Source: a virus | DNA: 51,510 bases | Strand: one strand, 5' to 3' | IMG/VR virus record: IMGVR_UViG_3300007516_000027 | Coordinates: 1 to 51,510 of that record | Shown: positions 33,073 to 41,745 of the stretch, piece after piece | How positions within the stretch are numbered: position 1 is the stretch's first letter | Layout of the letters: every line of letters begins with the position of its first letter | Notes under the pieces: generated by a model | The model's database searches: none | What the model was told of the DNA's origin: nothing | What the model saw: the letters and a program-made list of their open reading frames with translations, nothing else | Program-made: the position numbers and the translations under genes

Positions 33073-34290
33073 ATGAATCTTCCCATTGAAAACGTCATCG
33101 CGCTTATGCAAGAAAATGCCATGGGCTTTAAAACCGAGGGCGTTTATGATCGCCAGGATGTGCGCAATGCATGCGCTCGCCTTGGTATTCCCGACCCAAA
33201 AATGCAGAACGAACTAATCGCAATGTCGGTTAAGGTTCGCCACGGCATCTACAAATTTACCGGGCACGGCGCCCCGATTGCAACCCCTCGCATCGGCAAA
33301 AAACTGGCCAAGTTTCCCATTCAAGCCCCTGTAGAACAAACCGCAACTTTCACTACGATTTCCTTGGCCGAAAAACCGGTTGCAAAAGCAACAGAAGTCG
33401 TGGCAGTAGTGCCAAAACTTGAACCCGGCTACGTCCCGTTCGGCACCTATAAAAATGCGGAAAAAATTATTGCATCACGCAAGTTCTTCCCAGTCTACAT
33501 CACGGGGCCCACGGGCAATGGCAAATCATCCATGGTGATCAACATCTGCGCCAAGAACAAAATTCCCATGCTTCGTATCAACTGCTCAGTTCAGTCGGAC
33601 GAAGAAAAGTTAATCGGCTCGAAAACTCTGGAAGATGGAAATATCAAAGTTGTTGAAGGCCCTCTACTTGTAGCCATGCGCACAGGCGCCCTGATCGTCT
33701 TAGAAGAAGTTGATGCTCTTGATACTCGTCTTGCGCTAGTGCTTCAGTGTATCGCAGAAGGTCGCCCATACTTCTTCCCTCTTACGGGTGAGTACATCAC
33801 GCCCGCCCCAGGTTTTAATATCGTGGGTATCGGCAACACCAAGGGTATGGGTACCGATGACGGCAAATATCTCGGCACTAATCTCCAGAATACAGCTTTT
33901 CTGGAGCGGTTCGGTTGCACATTCGAACAGAAATTTCCATCACCAACCGAGGAACAAAAGATGGTTCTTAACTGGATGGGTGCTAATAACTGCGTGGATA
34001 AAGATCTTGCTGCAGCCCTAGTAAAGTGGACTGATACGGTTCGTAGAACCTATACCGACGGCGGTATCGAGGACGTGGTTTCAACTCGTAGGTTGAATCA
34101 CATCGTGGTTGCATATTCGATCTACGGCGATATCAAACTCGCAATCGAACTCTGCACAAACCGATTCGATTCATTTACGGCAGCTGCATTTCGTGACCTG
34201 TTTGATAAGATATATGTGCTTAAATCAGACACAGTATCTGATAATTATGACTGCACCCCGTTTGCGCCTGTGCCAGTGAGTCCAGTATAA
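33073..34290 (+). CDS. CobS-like MoxR-family AAA+ ATPase
   Basis: 405 residues. Walker A GPTGNGKS (145-152), Walker B LIVLEEVDAL (about 214-223), sensor region GIGNTKG and arginine-finger region TAFLERFGC. The N-terminal 100 residues look like a DNA- or partner-binding extension. CobS-like proteins are common in T4-like aquatic phages. The upstream VWA protein is its probable partner, as MoxR ATPases usually work with VWA proteins to remodel or insert cofactors into other proteins. Target unknown. It shares the junction TAATG with the next gene. Confidence 0.85.
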   Translation: MNLPIENVIALMQENAMGFKTEGVYDRQDVRNACARLGIPDPKMQNELIAMSVKVRHGIYKFTGHGAPIATPRIGKKLAKFPIQAPVEQTATFTTISLAEKPVAKATEVVAVVPKLEPGYVPFGTYKNAEKIIASRKFFPVYITGPTGNGKSSMVINICAKNKIPMLRINCSVQSDEEKLIGSKTLEDGNIKVVEGPLLVAMRTGALIVLEEVDALDTRLALVLQCIAEGRPYFFPLTGEYITPAPGFNIVGIGNTKGMGTDDGKYLGTNLQNTAFLERFGCTFEQKFPSPTEEQKMVLNWMGANNCVDKDLAAALVKWTDTVRRTYTDGGIEDVVSTRRLNHIVVAYSIYGDIKLAIELCTNRFDSFTAAAFRDLFDKIYVLKSDTVSDNYDCTPFAPVPVSPV

Positions 34291-34628
34291 TGCTAAGCTA
34301 TTCAGATCTTTCCAAAGCCAAACAGCGCTGGGTTAACCTCGTTGAAAAACATTTCCCAAATATCCTTGATGTAACAAAAGGTGTTCTATCCTACAAGGAT
34401 CTCCAGGATATTCACGCCAATTTTACAGCACGCCGGGTAGAAGGAAAGCAGTTTAAAGTTTCCAAACCTCTCTGGCTAATAAGTAATAACGCAATTTCTC
34501 GAGGTGTTTACAAGTTCCCATTCAGTACAGTTGAGGAAATTGTAGATGAGCAAGCGGAACCAGATACCGAGATGGAAATCCGTTATCAGGCAGAACTCGC
34601 AAAGTTAGATATTAGGAAAAAGAAATGA
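34290..34628 (+). CDS. Protein of unknown function
   Basis: 112 residues, overlapping the ATPase stop by one base. An N-terminal helical region (KAKQRWVNLVEKHFP), a middle with KPLWLISNNAISRGVYKFP and an acidic-to-basic tail (ELAKLDIRKKK). No family recognised. Its end overlaps the next start by 4 nt, so all three genes are coupled. Confidence 0.6.
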   Translation: MLSYSDLSKAKQRWVNLVEKHFPNILDVTKGVLSYKDLQDIHANFTARRVEGKQFKVSKPLWLISNNAISRGVYKFPFSTVEEIVDEQAEPDTEMEIRYQAELAKLDIRKKK

Positions 34629-34855
34629 TCTCAAATACCTCCGTTATACCTATACCCTCGGGTGCTTCGCGACTCACATATACCCCAGTCTGGAAATGTT
34701 CTGGCGAGCTTCGATGGTTTGAGTTTATAGCCACCCGCCACGTCGACGAAGATTTTGTTATGACGACGAAAGAAAAGAAACTTCAACAGGCCTGGCTCGA
34801 ATTTTTCACACACGAAGTTGAATGGCGCGACGTGCCGACAGTCCAACTCCCATAA
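34625..34855 (+). CDS. Small protein of unknown function
   Basis: 76 residues, coupled to the previous gene. It has a single Cys and several aromatic residues (PVWKCSGELRWFEF, FTHEVEWRDVP) and looks like a small beta-rich domain. No family recognised. It is the last gene of the CobS/CobT-like operon. Confidence 0.55.
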   Translation: MISNTSVIPIPSGASRLTYTPVWKCSGELRWFEFIATRHVDEDFVMTTKEKKLQQAWLEFFTHEVEWRDVPTVQLP

Positions 34856-34888
34856 CTATTAAAAGGCTGTACAAACGTACAGACTAGA

Positions 34889-34922
34889 GTTTATTTTCGT
34901 ACCACAAAAACCGTGGTATAAT
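34889..34922 (+). promoter_or_regulatory. Class B promoter (GTTTATTTT, 28 nt, TATAAT)
   Basis: GTTTATTTTC at 34889, exactly 28 nt before TATAAT (34917-34922). The spacer contains ACCAC/GTGGT. The first gene starts at 34987 after a leader of about 60 nt. Confidence 0.75.
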
Positions 34923-34986
34923 TAATAATCAGCGACTCCGATAGTTGGCAAAATTTTTTATTCTCGGTACCATAGGAAACTATAGA

Positions 34987-35199
34987 ATGGCTAAAGCTAA
35001 ACAATCGATGCAAGCACGTGTGCTAGCGACCCTTCAATCCGGCAAAGAACTGACATCTGCTCAGTTGACCAAATTCGGTCTGTCAAATCCATCTGCCGCA
35101 ATTAGCCAATTGCGTGCAGCCGGTGCCACAATCTATGCAAACACGCGTACGACCAAAGCTGGCGTTAAATTCAGCGCATGGCGCATGAACGTTAAGTAA
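34987..35199 (+). CDS. Small winged-helix-like DNA-binding protein
   Basis: 70 residues from the ATG at 34987 (ribosome site AGGAAAC). RVLATLQSGKELTSAQLTKFGLSNPSAA has the spacing of a helix-turn-helix, followed by ISQLRAAGATIYANTR, a recognition-helix-plus-wing layout, and a basic end. Probably a phage transcription regulator or nucleoid-type protein. Its target is unknown. Confidence 0.6.
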   Translation: MAKAKQSMQARVLATLQSGKELTSAQLTKFGLSNPSAAISQLRAAGATIYANTRTTKAGVKFSAWRMNVK

Positions 35200-35204
35200 A
35201 GCAT

Positions 35205-35573
35205 ATGACTCGAGTTCTTCCGGACCCGAGTTCAACCGCGGCTGCGCCAATTGGACGAAAGTTCGATTCTGGCAAGCCGCGTCTTGGCTTACTGCCGCCG
35301 CACGCCGTTTTGGCTATCGCCCGAGTTCTAACAATAGGCAGTCGTAAATACGAAGATCATAACTGGCTTCACGTAGCTGGCGCCGAGACACGTTATATGG
35401 ACGCGATGTTGCGCCACGTCTTCGCCCACATGTCGGGCGAACAAACTGATCCAGAAACTGGCGAAAATCATCTCGCTCACGCTGGTTGTTGCCTCATGTT
35501 TTTGTTAGATTCAGCCGAATCAGGCCACAAATTTCCTACCGTTCAAAATCACCAGAGCCAGAATCTTGTGTGA
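35205..35573 (+). CDS. dATP/dGTP diphosphohydrolase-like protein (DUF5664 type)
   Basis: 122 residues. GRKFDSGKPRLGLLPPHAVLAIARVLTIGSRKYEDHNW is the typical start of this all-helical, MazG-like nucleotide pyrophosphatase family, followed by YMDAMLRHVFAHMSGEQTDPETGENHLAHAGCCLMFLL with the metal-binding acidic residues. It would trim dATP or dGTP to adjust the dNTP pool. In some phages relatives help exclude adenine for 2-aminoadenine, but no PurZ is seen here. The GTGA overlap couples it to the next gene. Confidence 0.75.
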   Translation: MTRVLPDPSSTAAAPIGRKFDSGKPRLGLLPPHAVLAIARVLTIGSRKYEDHNWLHVAGAETRYMDAMLRHVFAHMSGEQTDPETGENHLAHAGCCLMFLLDSAESGHKFPTVQNHQSQNLV

Positions 35574-35776
35574 CGGATGATATGCTTGATGCAGCACCGA
35601 CTTATTACATGGCCCAAGTCGATTCTAGAGCGGATCTGAAATTCCCACCACCCGGCGAGAAAATAGCGATTGCAATGGACAGCGCTCGATCCGTTTACGG
35701 ATATACTTACATGTGGATATATTCCGACGGTAAATGGTCAGCTAATTCGGTTCTTACTGCCGAGGACCGATATTAG
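35570..35776 (+). CDS. Small protein of unknown function
   Basis: 68 residues if GTG at 35570 is used, which overlaps the previous stop as GTGA; the ATG at 35582 is the alternative. Contains FPPPGEKIAIAMDSARSVYGYTYMWIYSDGKW, a beta-hairpin-like aromatic segment. No family recognised. Confidence 0.5.
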   Translation: MTDDMLDAAPTYYMAQVDSRADLKFPPPGEKIAIAMDSARSVYGYTYMWIYSDGKWSANSVLTAEDRY

Positions 35777-35809
35777 TTTATTATATAATTCTAAAAAATA
35801 AGTTATAAT
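35776..35809 (+). promoter_or_regulatory. Class B promoter (GTTTATTA, 28 nt, TATAAT)
   Basis: GTTTATTA starts at 35776, overlapping the upstream stop codon, exactly 28 nt before TATAAT (35804-35809). It serves the small gene at 35842 and probably the clamp gene after it. Confidence 0.7.
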
Positions 35810-35841
35810 TGATTATCAGCAACTAATTAATATCTAATATA

Positions 35842-36018
35842 ATGCACACAAATATTAAACCTATTCAATTTGAAAATTTATCCAATATAGAACAACAATA
35901 TTGGATTGAAGAAATTCAAATTATGTCAGATGTAATTGGTCACCCTATGGTTGAATCTGATAAGGTTCTTGCCAAACGCCTTTATGAACGCTCCGTGGGA
36001 ATCAGTGTTTTAAACTAA
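35842..36018 (+). CDS. Small protein of unknown function
   Basis: 58 residues (MHTNIKPIQFENLSNIEQQ...). Acidic and Ile-rich, probably mostly helical. The ribosome site is weak. It is a coherent ORF behind a class B promoter and ahead of gene 45. No family recognised. Confidence 0.5.
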   Translation: MHTNIKPIQFENLSNIEQQYWIEEIQIMSDVIGHPMVESDKVLAKRLYERSVGISVLN

Positions 36019-36059
36019 AAATGGCAATATTGCTACTACTTTAATATGAAAGAAATGAA

Positions 36060-36722
36060 ATGAAATTTTCAAAAGAGACAATCACAATTCTGAAACATTT
36101 ATCTACGATAAATCAGAACATAATTCTAAAACCCGGCAGTGTGGTTTCAACCATCAGCCCGCAGAAAAATGTTCTAGCAGATATCGCCGTCGTCGAGGTC
36201 TTCGAAACTGAGTTTGGCATCTACGATCTATCCGAATTTCTAGGCGCCCTATCGCTATTCAATGACCCAGATGTAGTCTTCAAGCCCAAGCTTGCGATGA
36301 TCTCGGAAGGCGGCAACGCAATCAAATACTACGCAGCCGATACATCCATCTTGATCGTGCCCACCAAGCCTCTAAAATTTCCAACATCTGATTTGGACTT
36401 CAAACTATCGCAAGAAACTTTGTCGTTAATCCTTCGCACGGCCGGTGTATTACGGAGTTCGGATATTTCGCTCGTCGGTGAGGGCGGTCTGCTATCCTTT
36501 GACGTATCTGATTTGAAATCTGCTACTTCTAATTCGTTCACAGTACCGCTTGGTGATACCGATCTCACCTTCAAAGCCAATTTCAAGACGGAAAACTTGA
36601 AACTAATTGCTGGCGACTATGCTGTGAGCATCAGTTCCAAGAAAATCGCACGATTTAAGCTCATTGGGGGTAACGCGGTATTTTTTGTTGCACTTGAGAG
36701 TACTTCTGAATTTAATAGTTAA
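36060..36722 (+). CDS. 45: Sliding clamp gp45
   Basis: 220 residues, close to T4 gp45 (228). The start MKFSKETITILKHLSTINQNIILKPG and the strand DLSEFLGALSLF are characteristic of the T4-type clamp, which forms a trimeric ring on DNA. It tethers DNA polymerase and also couples gp55-bound RNA polymerase to replication for late transcription. It precedes its loader genes 44 and 62 as in T4. The ribosome site GAAATGAA overlaps the short leader. Confidence 0.93.
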   Translation: MKFSKETITILKHLSTINQNIILKPGSVVSTISPQKNVLADIAVVEVFETEFGIYDLSEFLGALSLFNDPDVVFKPKLAMISEGGNAIKYYAADTSILIVPTKPLKFPTSDLDFKLSQETLSLILRTAGVLRSSDISLVGEGGLLSFDVSDLKSATSNSFTVPLGDTDLTFKANFKTENLKLIAGDYAVSISSKKIARFKLIGGNAVFFVALESTSEFNS

Positions 36723-36743
36723 ATTTATATTTCGGAATTTATT

Positions 36744-37682
36744 ATGAACCCCAATGAAAAAGTTTGGGCTGAGGCTCACAGACCAAAGACGGTAGCAGAC
36801 TGCATCTTGCCCGAAGAAACCATCAAGATGGTTCAGGCTGCTATTGCCTCCAATAGTATTCAGCACCTCATCTTGACGGGCCCGCCTGGGACTGGAAAAA
36901 CCAGTTTATGTTACGCAATAGCTCATGATTTAGAGTCTGATATACTGGCAATCAATTGCGGGTTAGATAGTTCTATTGATAACATTCGTTCATCAGTAAT
37001 ATCATTTAGTAGTTCAGTCTCATTGACTGGTGCAACAAAGATCGTACTATTTGACGAAGCAGATTCTCTTTCTGCGAATGCGATGAATGCACTCAAAGGG
37101 ATGATTGAATCATTTTCCTCAACTCGCTACTTCTTTACCACCAATTCGCTCGCTAAAATCATTCCCGCAATTCAGTCTCGGGCACTGATTATCGAGTTCA
37201 CAGCCATGGCGTCTGAGAAGCCAAAACTGGCAGGAAAGATGTTCAAGCGCGTTTTGGCGATTTTGAAGATAAATGATATCAAATTTGAAGCGCATGTTGT
37301 TGCTCAAATCGTCAACAAATTTTTTCCTGACTTCCGCAAAACTTTAAATGAACTGCAACGCTATTCGGTCACCGGCAAGATAGACTCTGGTATTCTGCTC
37401 GGGGACTCTTCTGCATCGTATAAAGAACTTCTCGCGGCGGTCAAGGATAAAGATTTTAAAGCCATGAGACGATGGGTCGGTGAAAACGCTGACATCGAGA
37501 TGATGATTTTATTTCGAGACTTTTACGAAAATTGTTTTGAATATTTTAAGCCAGAAACTATTCCGCAAATGATACTTTTAATGTCCGATTATGGATATAA
37601 ATCTACATTCGCTGTGGACCAGCAGATTACTTTATCGGCCGCTCTTATTGAAATGGCCTTGCTTGATCCCGTGAAAGATTAA
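36744..37682 (+). CDS. 44: Clamp loader large subunit gp44
   Basis: 312 residues, close to T4 gp44 (319). Walker A GPPGTGKT (46-53), Walker B KIVLFDEADSL and the arginine-finger region IPAIQSRALIIEF of replication-factor-C-like AAA+ proteins. It forms the ATP-driven loader with gp62 that opens the gp45 ring. The small gene between 44 and 62 is unusual compared with T4. Confidence 0.95.
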   Translation: MNPNEKVWAEAHRPKTVADCILPEETIKMVQAAIASNSIQHLILTGPPGTGKTSLCYAIAHDLESDILAINCGLDSSIDNIRSSVISFSSSVSLTGATKIVLFDEADSLSANAMNALKGMIESFSSTRYFFTTNSLAKIIPAIQSRALIIEFTAMASEKPKLAGKMFKRVLAILKINDIKFEAHVVAQIVNKFFPDFRKTLNELQRYSVTGKIDSGILLGDSSASYKELLAAVKDKDFKAMRRWVGENADIEMMILFRDFYENCFEYFKPETIPQMILLMSDYGYKSTFAVDQQITLSAALIEMALLDPVKD

Positions 37683-37958
37683 ATGGAATATATTGTCTAC
37701 ATAGTATCAGCTTTACTGTTTGGTTACTGGTATGGTCACGGTCGTGGTCGAATATCTAATCTCCAAGCCCAACTCACAGAAATACTCGATGCATTCCCTG
37801 TTAATATTGAAATCTACAAGGTCGCTGATACATATTATGCCCGTATCATGATCATTGGGCAGCATCTTGCCCAGAGTAAAAATTATGATGAACTTGTTGA
37901 TATGGCTTCAGACAAATTCCCAGGACGCACTATCATAATAAGTGAAGTTGATGAATAA
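37683..37958 (+). CDS. Small membrane-anchored protein between clamp loader genes
   Basis: 91 residues, starting right at the gene 44 stop. One hydrophobic N-terminal segment (about 4-22, IVYIVSALLFGYWYG) followed by HGRGRISNLQAQ and a soluble mixed domain. Its last codons overlap the start of gene 62. A membrane protein inserted in the replisome operon is unexpected. Function unknown. Confidence 0.6.
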   Translation: MEYIVYIVSALLFGYWYGHGRGRISNLQAQLTEILDAFPVNIEIYKVADTYYARIMIIGQHLAQSKNYDELVDMASDKFPGRTIIISEVDE

Positions 37959-38343
37959 GACCAAAACGGCTTTCGATATCATTCAACAATTGAGTTCTGA
38001 ACGGGACTATAGTTATGATGCTGAAACCGAGCAATTGTATACCCCATTTTTAACGAATCGGGGTTTTAGTAACTTCTATGATACTATCATGTTATCCGTT
38101 GAAATGAACACAATGGCTGTCTCAAAAACACCCCGCAAATGGCAGCATGACTTCTACCACCACGCCATTCTACCAAAGAAAAAGCGATTTGCTTCTTGGG
38201 CAAAACCCATCAAAGACACAAATATTCAGACTATATCAGATGCATATAACTGTAGTAAAGCAGTCGCTGAGCAGTATTCTTTGGTTCTCACCGCCAGTGA
38301 TATTGAGGAACTAACCGCAAGAATGTACAAAGGTGGGCGATAA
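37951..38343 (+). CDS. 62: Clamp loader small subunit gp62
   Basis: 130 residues from the ATG at 37951, shorter than T4 gp62 (187). The family segment is clear: TPFLTNRGFSNFYDTIMLSVEMN, then HHAILPKKKRFASWAKP and a C-terminal helix ending RMYKGG. It completes the gp44/gp62 complex. The start lies inside the previous gene; an in-frame GTG at 37942 is less likely. Confidence 0.88.
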   Translation: MNKTKTAFDIIQQLSSERDYSYDAETEQLYTPFLTNRGFSNFYDTIMLSVEMNTMAVSKTPRKWQHDFYHHAILPKKKRFASWAKPIKDTNIQTISDAYNCSKAVAEQYSLVLTASDIEELTARMYKGGR

Positions 38344-38348
38344 CATAG

Positions 38349-38356
38349 TATAAATA
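38349..38356 (+). promoter_or_regulatory. TATAAATA box before regA
   Basis: Exact TATAAATA followed by GGAGG, 28 nt before the regA start. It would give late expression of regA in addition to read-through from the replication operon. Confidence 0.6.
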
Positions 38357-38383
38357 GGAGGTCAATAACAATAAGACTTTACT

Positions 38384-38800
38384 ATGAATGCTCAAGATTT
38401 ATCTGCCCCATACCACTGGACCGAAAGTTGTATGTATGAGGTTATTTTACCAGACCCAGACGCCTTTCTAAAAATCAAAGAAACTCTAACACGTATAGGT
38501 GTGGCTTCGTTACACGGAAAAACCCTGTTTCAGACCTGCCACATTCTCCATCGCCGCGGGCATTACTATATTATGAACTTTAAAGAATTGTTTGCTCTAG
38601 ATGGACGGCCGACACAACTTGACTATAACGATATCGCCCGTCGAACCACGATTGCAGATTTACTTGAACAGTGGGGTTTATGTAAAATCATCGAGAAGTC
38701 TGATTTAGTTGTACCAATATCTACGATCAAAATTATTCCATTCGCTCAAAAGAAGGACTGGATTCTGGTCGCCAAATACACTGTAGGAAAACGGGTGTGA
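38384..38800 (+). CDS. regA: Translational repressor RegA
   Basis: 138 residues. From Met17 onward (MYEVILPDPDAFLKIKETLTRIGVA) it follows T4 RegA (122 residues) closely: FQTCHILHRRGHYYIMNFKELFALDGR and a C-terminus WILVAKYTVG. RegA binds early mRNAs near their start codons and blocks translation, including clamp and loader genes in T4. The 16-residue N-terminal extension is unlike T4; the true start could be the internal ATG at 38432. Confidence 0.93.
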   Translation: MNAQDLSAPYHWTESCMYEVILPDPDAFLKIKETLTRIGVASLHGKTLFQTCHILHRRGHYYIMNFKELFALDGRPTQLDYNDIARRTTIADLLEQWGLCKIIEKSDLVVPISTIKIIPFAQKKDWILVAKYTVGKRV

Positions 38801-39006
38801 AGTCTAGCCAAAAGAGTGATTTCGAAACAACCATCGTTAAATTCCCGATGCTTATTGCCGGTGATTGGAGGTTCTGTATTTCGACGACAAATCAAAACAA
38901 TATCCTCATTTTCGCCGCGCAGCAAAGTGTTCCATGTCAATTTTTAGTTAGATTTTTTGATAAAGAAGCTATCGCAGCGGCATGGATCAAAAGCATTATG
39001 GATTAA
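38797..39006 (+). CDS. Small protein of unknown function downstream of regA
   Basis: 69 residues, start overlapping the regA stop. Contains WRFCISTTNQNNILIFAAQ and CQFLVRFFDKEAIAAAWIKSI, a small mixed fold with two Cys. No family recognised. Translationally coupled to regA. Confidence 0.55.
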   Translation: MKSSQKSDFETTIVKFPMLIAGDWRFCISTTNQNNILIFAAQQSVPCQFLVRFFDKEAIAAAWIKSIMD

Positions 39007-39040
39007 GTTTATTTCCTGCCTAAGAAAAGTAGGTTATAAT
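39007..39040 (+). promoter_or_regulatory. Class B promoter (GTTTATTTC, 28 nt, TATAAT) for dexA and gene 43
   Basis: GTTTATTTCC at 39007, overlapping the upstream stop, exactly 28 nt before TATAAT (39035-39040). dexA starts at 39070. Confidence 0.78.
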
Positions 39041-39069
39041 AGATTATATTATGAAAATTGTGAGATTTT

Positions 39070-39654
39070 ATGAGCGGAATGTTCGGACTCGATTTTGAAA
39101 CTTTTGGCACAGACGGTTCGTCGATCATCGTTTCCGCAGGCCTTGTATATTACGATGATACGCGGCCGTTAACCTATGCCGGGCTTTTGGCGGATTCTAT
39201 ATACGTCAAGTTCAATGTGGCCGAGCAGAAAGCCGCTGGCCGGCTCATCGACAAAGATACGCTGACCTGGTGGCAAAAACAGTCCAAGGAAGCACGTCGC
39301 GGCATTATGCCCAGCGCTACTGATCTATCAATGATAGATGGGCTATCCGCGTTGTCGACTTTTTACTTCTCCAAACCGGATGCAAAAAAGAGTATAGTAT
39401 TCACCCGCGGCGGCATCGATAAAGTATGGCTCGATTCATTGTGCAAGAGTGCTAATGTAGAACAGTTTATGCCGTACTACAACTTTCGTGACGTGCGCAC
39501 ATTCCTCGATTGCTTTTATTCATCTGGCGGCCGAGGTTCTGCTAAGGTTGATTTATCCAAGTGTCCAGACTTTAATATGTCCAATGTAGTTCTTCATAGC
39601 CCATGCGCAGATGCGGCCAAGGATCTGTGCATGATTCTAGCTGGAACAGAATAA
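39070..39654 (+). CDS. dexA: Exonuclease DexA
   Basis: 194 residues (T4 DexA is 227). DEDD exonuclease motifs: GLDFETFG (Asp8, Glu10), LIDKDTLTWWQKQSKEARRGIMPS closely matching T4 DexA, and NFRDVRTFLD with HSPCADAAKDL near the end. It degrades DNA from 3' ends. It lies directly ahead of the DNA polymerase gene. Confidence 0.88.
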   Translation: MSGMFGLDFETFGTDGSSIIVSAGLVYYDDTRPLTYAGLLADSIYVKFNVAEQKAAGRLIDKDTLTWWQKQSKEARRGIMPSATDLSMIDGLSALSTFYFSKPDAKKSIVFTRGGIDKVWLDSLCKSANVEQFMPYYNFRDVRTFLDCFYSSGGRGSAKVDLSKCPDFNMSNVVLHSPCADAAKDLCMILAGTE

Positions 39655-39666
39655 AAATTTACAGTT

Positions 39667-41727
39667 ATGAAATTCTACACAAATATAGCCCGCGCCGGCA
39701 ACTCTATCCTAGTTCGTGAAGTAGTTGATGGGATCTCATCACTTCGCAAAGATGCATGGCAACCTACTTATTATCTTAGAGACGAAAACTCTACTTCTGG
39801 TCTGGCCTCACTGTATGGTGATAAAGTTAAGGAAGTACAACCGGGCAATATGCATGATGCCCGGGATTGGTGTAAGACTTATGCCGGGGTATCGGGCATA
39901 GAAGTGTTTGGGCAACAGAATGAAGTTCTTCAATATGCAAATCAATATGACTTTCACGGGTGGGACTTCTCTCGCATCAAAGTTTATTCGGTAGATATCG
40001 AGGTCGGCTCAGCTCCAGATGGAAGTTTCCCTGACCCAAAATACGCATTGGGAACTATCCAGCTGATCACAGTCCAAGATATCCACACCAAGCGGTGTTA
40101 TACTTGGGGCATCAAAGGCTATGTACCCACAGGCAAACACAATGTAGTGACGGCCTATACGGAATGCAGAGACGAAAAAGCACTGCTGAAGTTATTCTTG
40201 GCTTTTTGGTCCCAAGCTTATCCAGATATCGTCACTGGTTGGAGCGTAGACGGCTTCGATGTGCCTTATCTTCTTAATCGCATCACAATCGTCTTAGGTC
40301 ATGAGTTTGCCAAGAAGCTTTCTCCATGGGGATTGGTTGACTTTCAACTTCGCAACTACAAAGGCCGCGACGAACTTGAGTATAGTATCACGGGTATATC
40401 TGTTCTTGATATGATGGCACTAATGAAGAAGTTCACCACTAAGGCTCGCGAATCGTGGGCGCTTGGATCTATCGCACAAGAAGAACTCGGTGTGAGCAAA
40501 CTCGAAAACCCAACCGAATCGTTCGACGCCTTCTTCAGCGATGAGTTTCATACCTATGTAGAATATAACGTTCGAGACGCAGAATTAGTTGGCCAACTTA
40601 ATGATAAGTTACGTTTGATCGAACTCGCGTTAACGATTGCTTATGAGGCCAAGATTAACTACACCGACGTCTTTTCTCCGGTTAAAACTTGGGACGCTAT
40701 TCTCCATAACGAATTGCTGGCGCGGAATATTGTGTCACCCCAGCGTAAGCATACTGGTGAAGCCTTCGGTATCCAGGGCGCCTATGTAAAAACACCCATA
40801 CCAGGCATGTACAAGAATGTAGTGAGCTTCGATTTCACCAGCTTGTATCCCAGCGTCATGATGGCGCTAAACCTATCGCCAGAAACCTACATCGGCCAGT
40901 GTGATAGTACTGTAGAAAAATGTTTGAGTGGCAATATCGAAAACAAAGATAAAAATGTCTGTATGGGCGCCAACGGTTCGTTATACAGAAAAGATATCCC
41001 GGGCATTATTCCCATCGTTATAAAAACATACATGAAGAAACGCCGTGACGCTAAAAACGCCATGCTGGATATCCAGAGAAAAATGGAAGATCTCAAGCGA
41101 ACATCTGGTGATAAAGACGAACTCCACAAACTGAACCAAACTCGTGCAGCATTATCGAATACAGAACAAGCCTATAAAATTTCATTGAACTCATTGTACG
41201 GCGCCTTGGCAAATGCTGGGTTTAGATATTTCAACAGTCACGTCGCCGAGAGTATCACGCTCACGGGCCAACTCTTGCTTCGTTCATTAGAAGCAAAGTT
41301 TGATAATCGCTTCACAGAAGTTATGAAGATGGATTGCACGGGCACCCTCTTTTATGCCGACACAGATTCCGTGACTGGTGATACTATGGTAAAAATCAAT
41401 GGTAAAGATATCACTATAGCTGAATATTACGCAAAGAATAGGAATTTTTATGTGTATGAAGATAGTTTTAATCAGAGTTATGTAAAGCCGGTAACAACTG
41501 ATATTACACCGTCTATCAATCTGAGCACTAAGGCTATAGAACATAATAATGTACTCCACGTCATGAAGCATCGAGTAAAGAAACGGATGTTTAAAATTAC
41601 CGTTGGTGGGGTTTCTGTCACAGTCACAGAAGATCATAGTGTTATGATTTTGCGTAATAATAGGATTCTGTCAATCAAACCAGCTGAGATTACCCGATTT
41701 GATAAATGTATAAATATAATATACTAA
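39667..41727 (+). CDS. 43: DNA polymerase gp43, N-terminal part with N-terminal split-intein half
   Basis: 686 residues. Residues 1-567 are family B polymerase: exonuclease motif YSVDIEVGS (Asp110, Glu112), polymerase motif A DFTSLYPS (389-396), motif B KISLNSLYGALANAG (504-518) and motif C FYADTD. At residue 568 the protein changes into an intein N-half: SVTGDTMVKING (block A) and TVTEDHSVMIL (block B with the Thr-x-x-His), ending at a stop. The polymerase continues at 42803. It needs trans-splicing with the C-half to make a full enzyme of about 837 residues. Confidence 0.93.
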   Translation: MKFYTNIARAGNSILVREVVDGISSLRKDAWQPTYYLRDENSTSGLASLYGDKVKEVQPGNMHDARDWCKTYAGVSGIEVFGQQNEVLQYANQYDFHGWDFSRIKVYSVDIEVGSAPDGSFPDPKYALGTIQLITVQDIHTKRCYTWGIKGYVPTGKHNVVTAYTECRDEKALLKLFLAFWSQAYPDIVTGWSVDGFDVPYLLNRITIVLGHEFAKKLSPWGLVDFQLRNYKGRDELEYSITGISVLDMMALMKKFTTKARESWALGSIAQEELGVSKLENPTESFDAFFSDEFHTYVEYNVRDAELVGQLNDKLRLIELALTIAYEAKINYTDVFSPVKTWDAILHNELLARNIVSPQRKHTGEAFGIQGAYVKTPIPGMYKNVVSFDFTSLYPSVMMALNLSPETYIGQCDSTVEKCLSGNIENKDKNVCMGANGSLYRKDIPGIIPIVIKTYMKKRRDAKNAMLDIQRKMEDLKRTSGDKDELHKLNQTRAALSNTEQAYKISLNSLYGALANAGFRYFNSHVAESITLTGQLLLRSLEAKFDNRFTEVMKMDCTGTLFYADTDSVTGDTMVKINGKDITIAEYYAKNRNFYVYEDSFNQSYVKPVTTDITPSINLSTKAIEHNNVLHVMKHRVKKRMFKITVGGVSVTVTEDHSVMILRNNRILSIKPAEITRFDKCINIIY
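41368..41724 (+). other. Split intein, N-terminal half (119 residues)
   Basis: Begins with Ser1 directly after YADTD of the polymerase active site. Block A S-V-T-G-D-T and block B T-E-D-H are intact, so the first splicing step is plausible. The homing-endonuclease region of a normal intein is absent; an independent endonuclease gene stands after the stop instead. A late promoter lies inside its last codons. Confidence 0.85.
41709..41716 (+). promoter_or_regulatory. Late promoter TATAAATA inside the split-intein end
   Basis: Exact TATAAATA within the last codons of the N-half, 30 nt before the endonuclease start. It would allow separate late expression of the endonuclease and possibly of the polymerase C-half. 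Confidence 0.7.
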
Positions 41728-41745
41728 TCAATCGGTGTCCCCATA

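Noticed and set aside
30855-34290. Cobalamin biosynthesis
   Set aside because: CobS/CobT-like domains alone are common in phages; no other cobalamin gene is seen and the HExxH motif is not part of cobaltochelatase.
35205-35573. 2-aminoadenine (Z) genome pathway
   Set aside because: Only the DUF5664-type hydrolase is present; no PurZ-like gene is in the window, and the polymerase is an ordinary T4-type family B enzyme.
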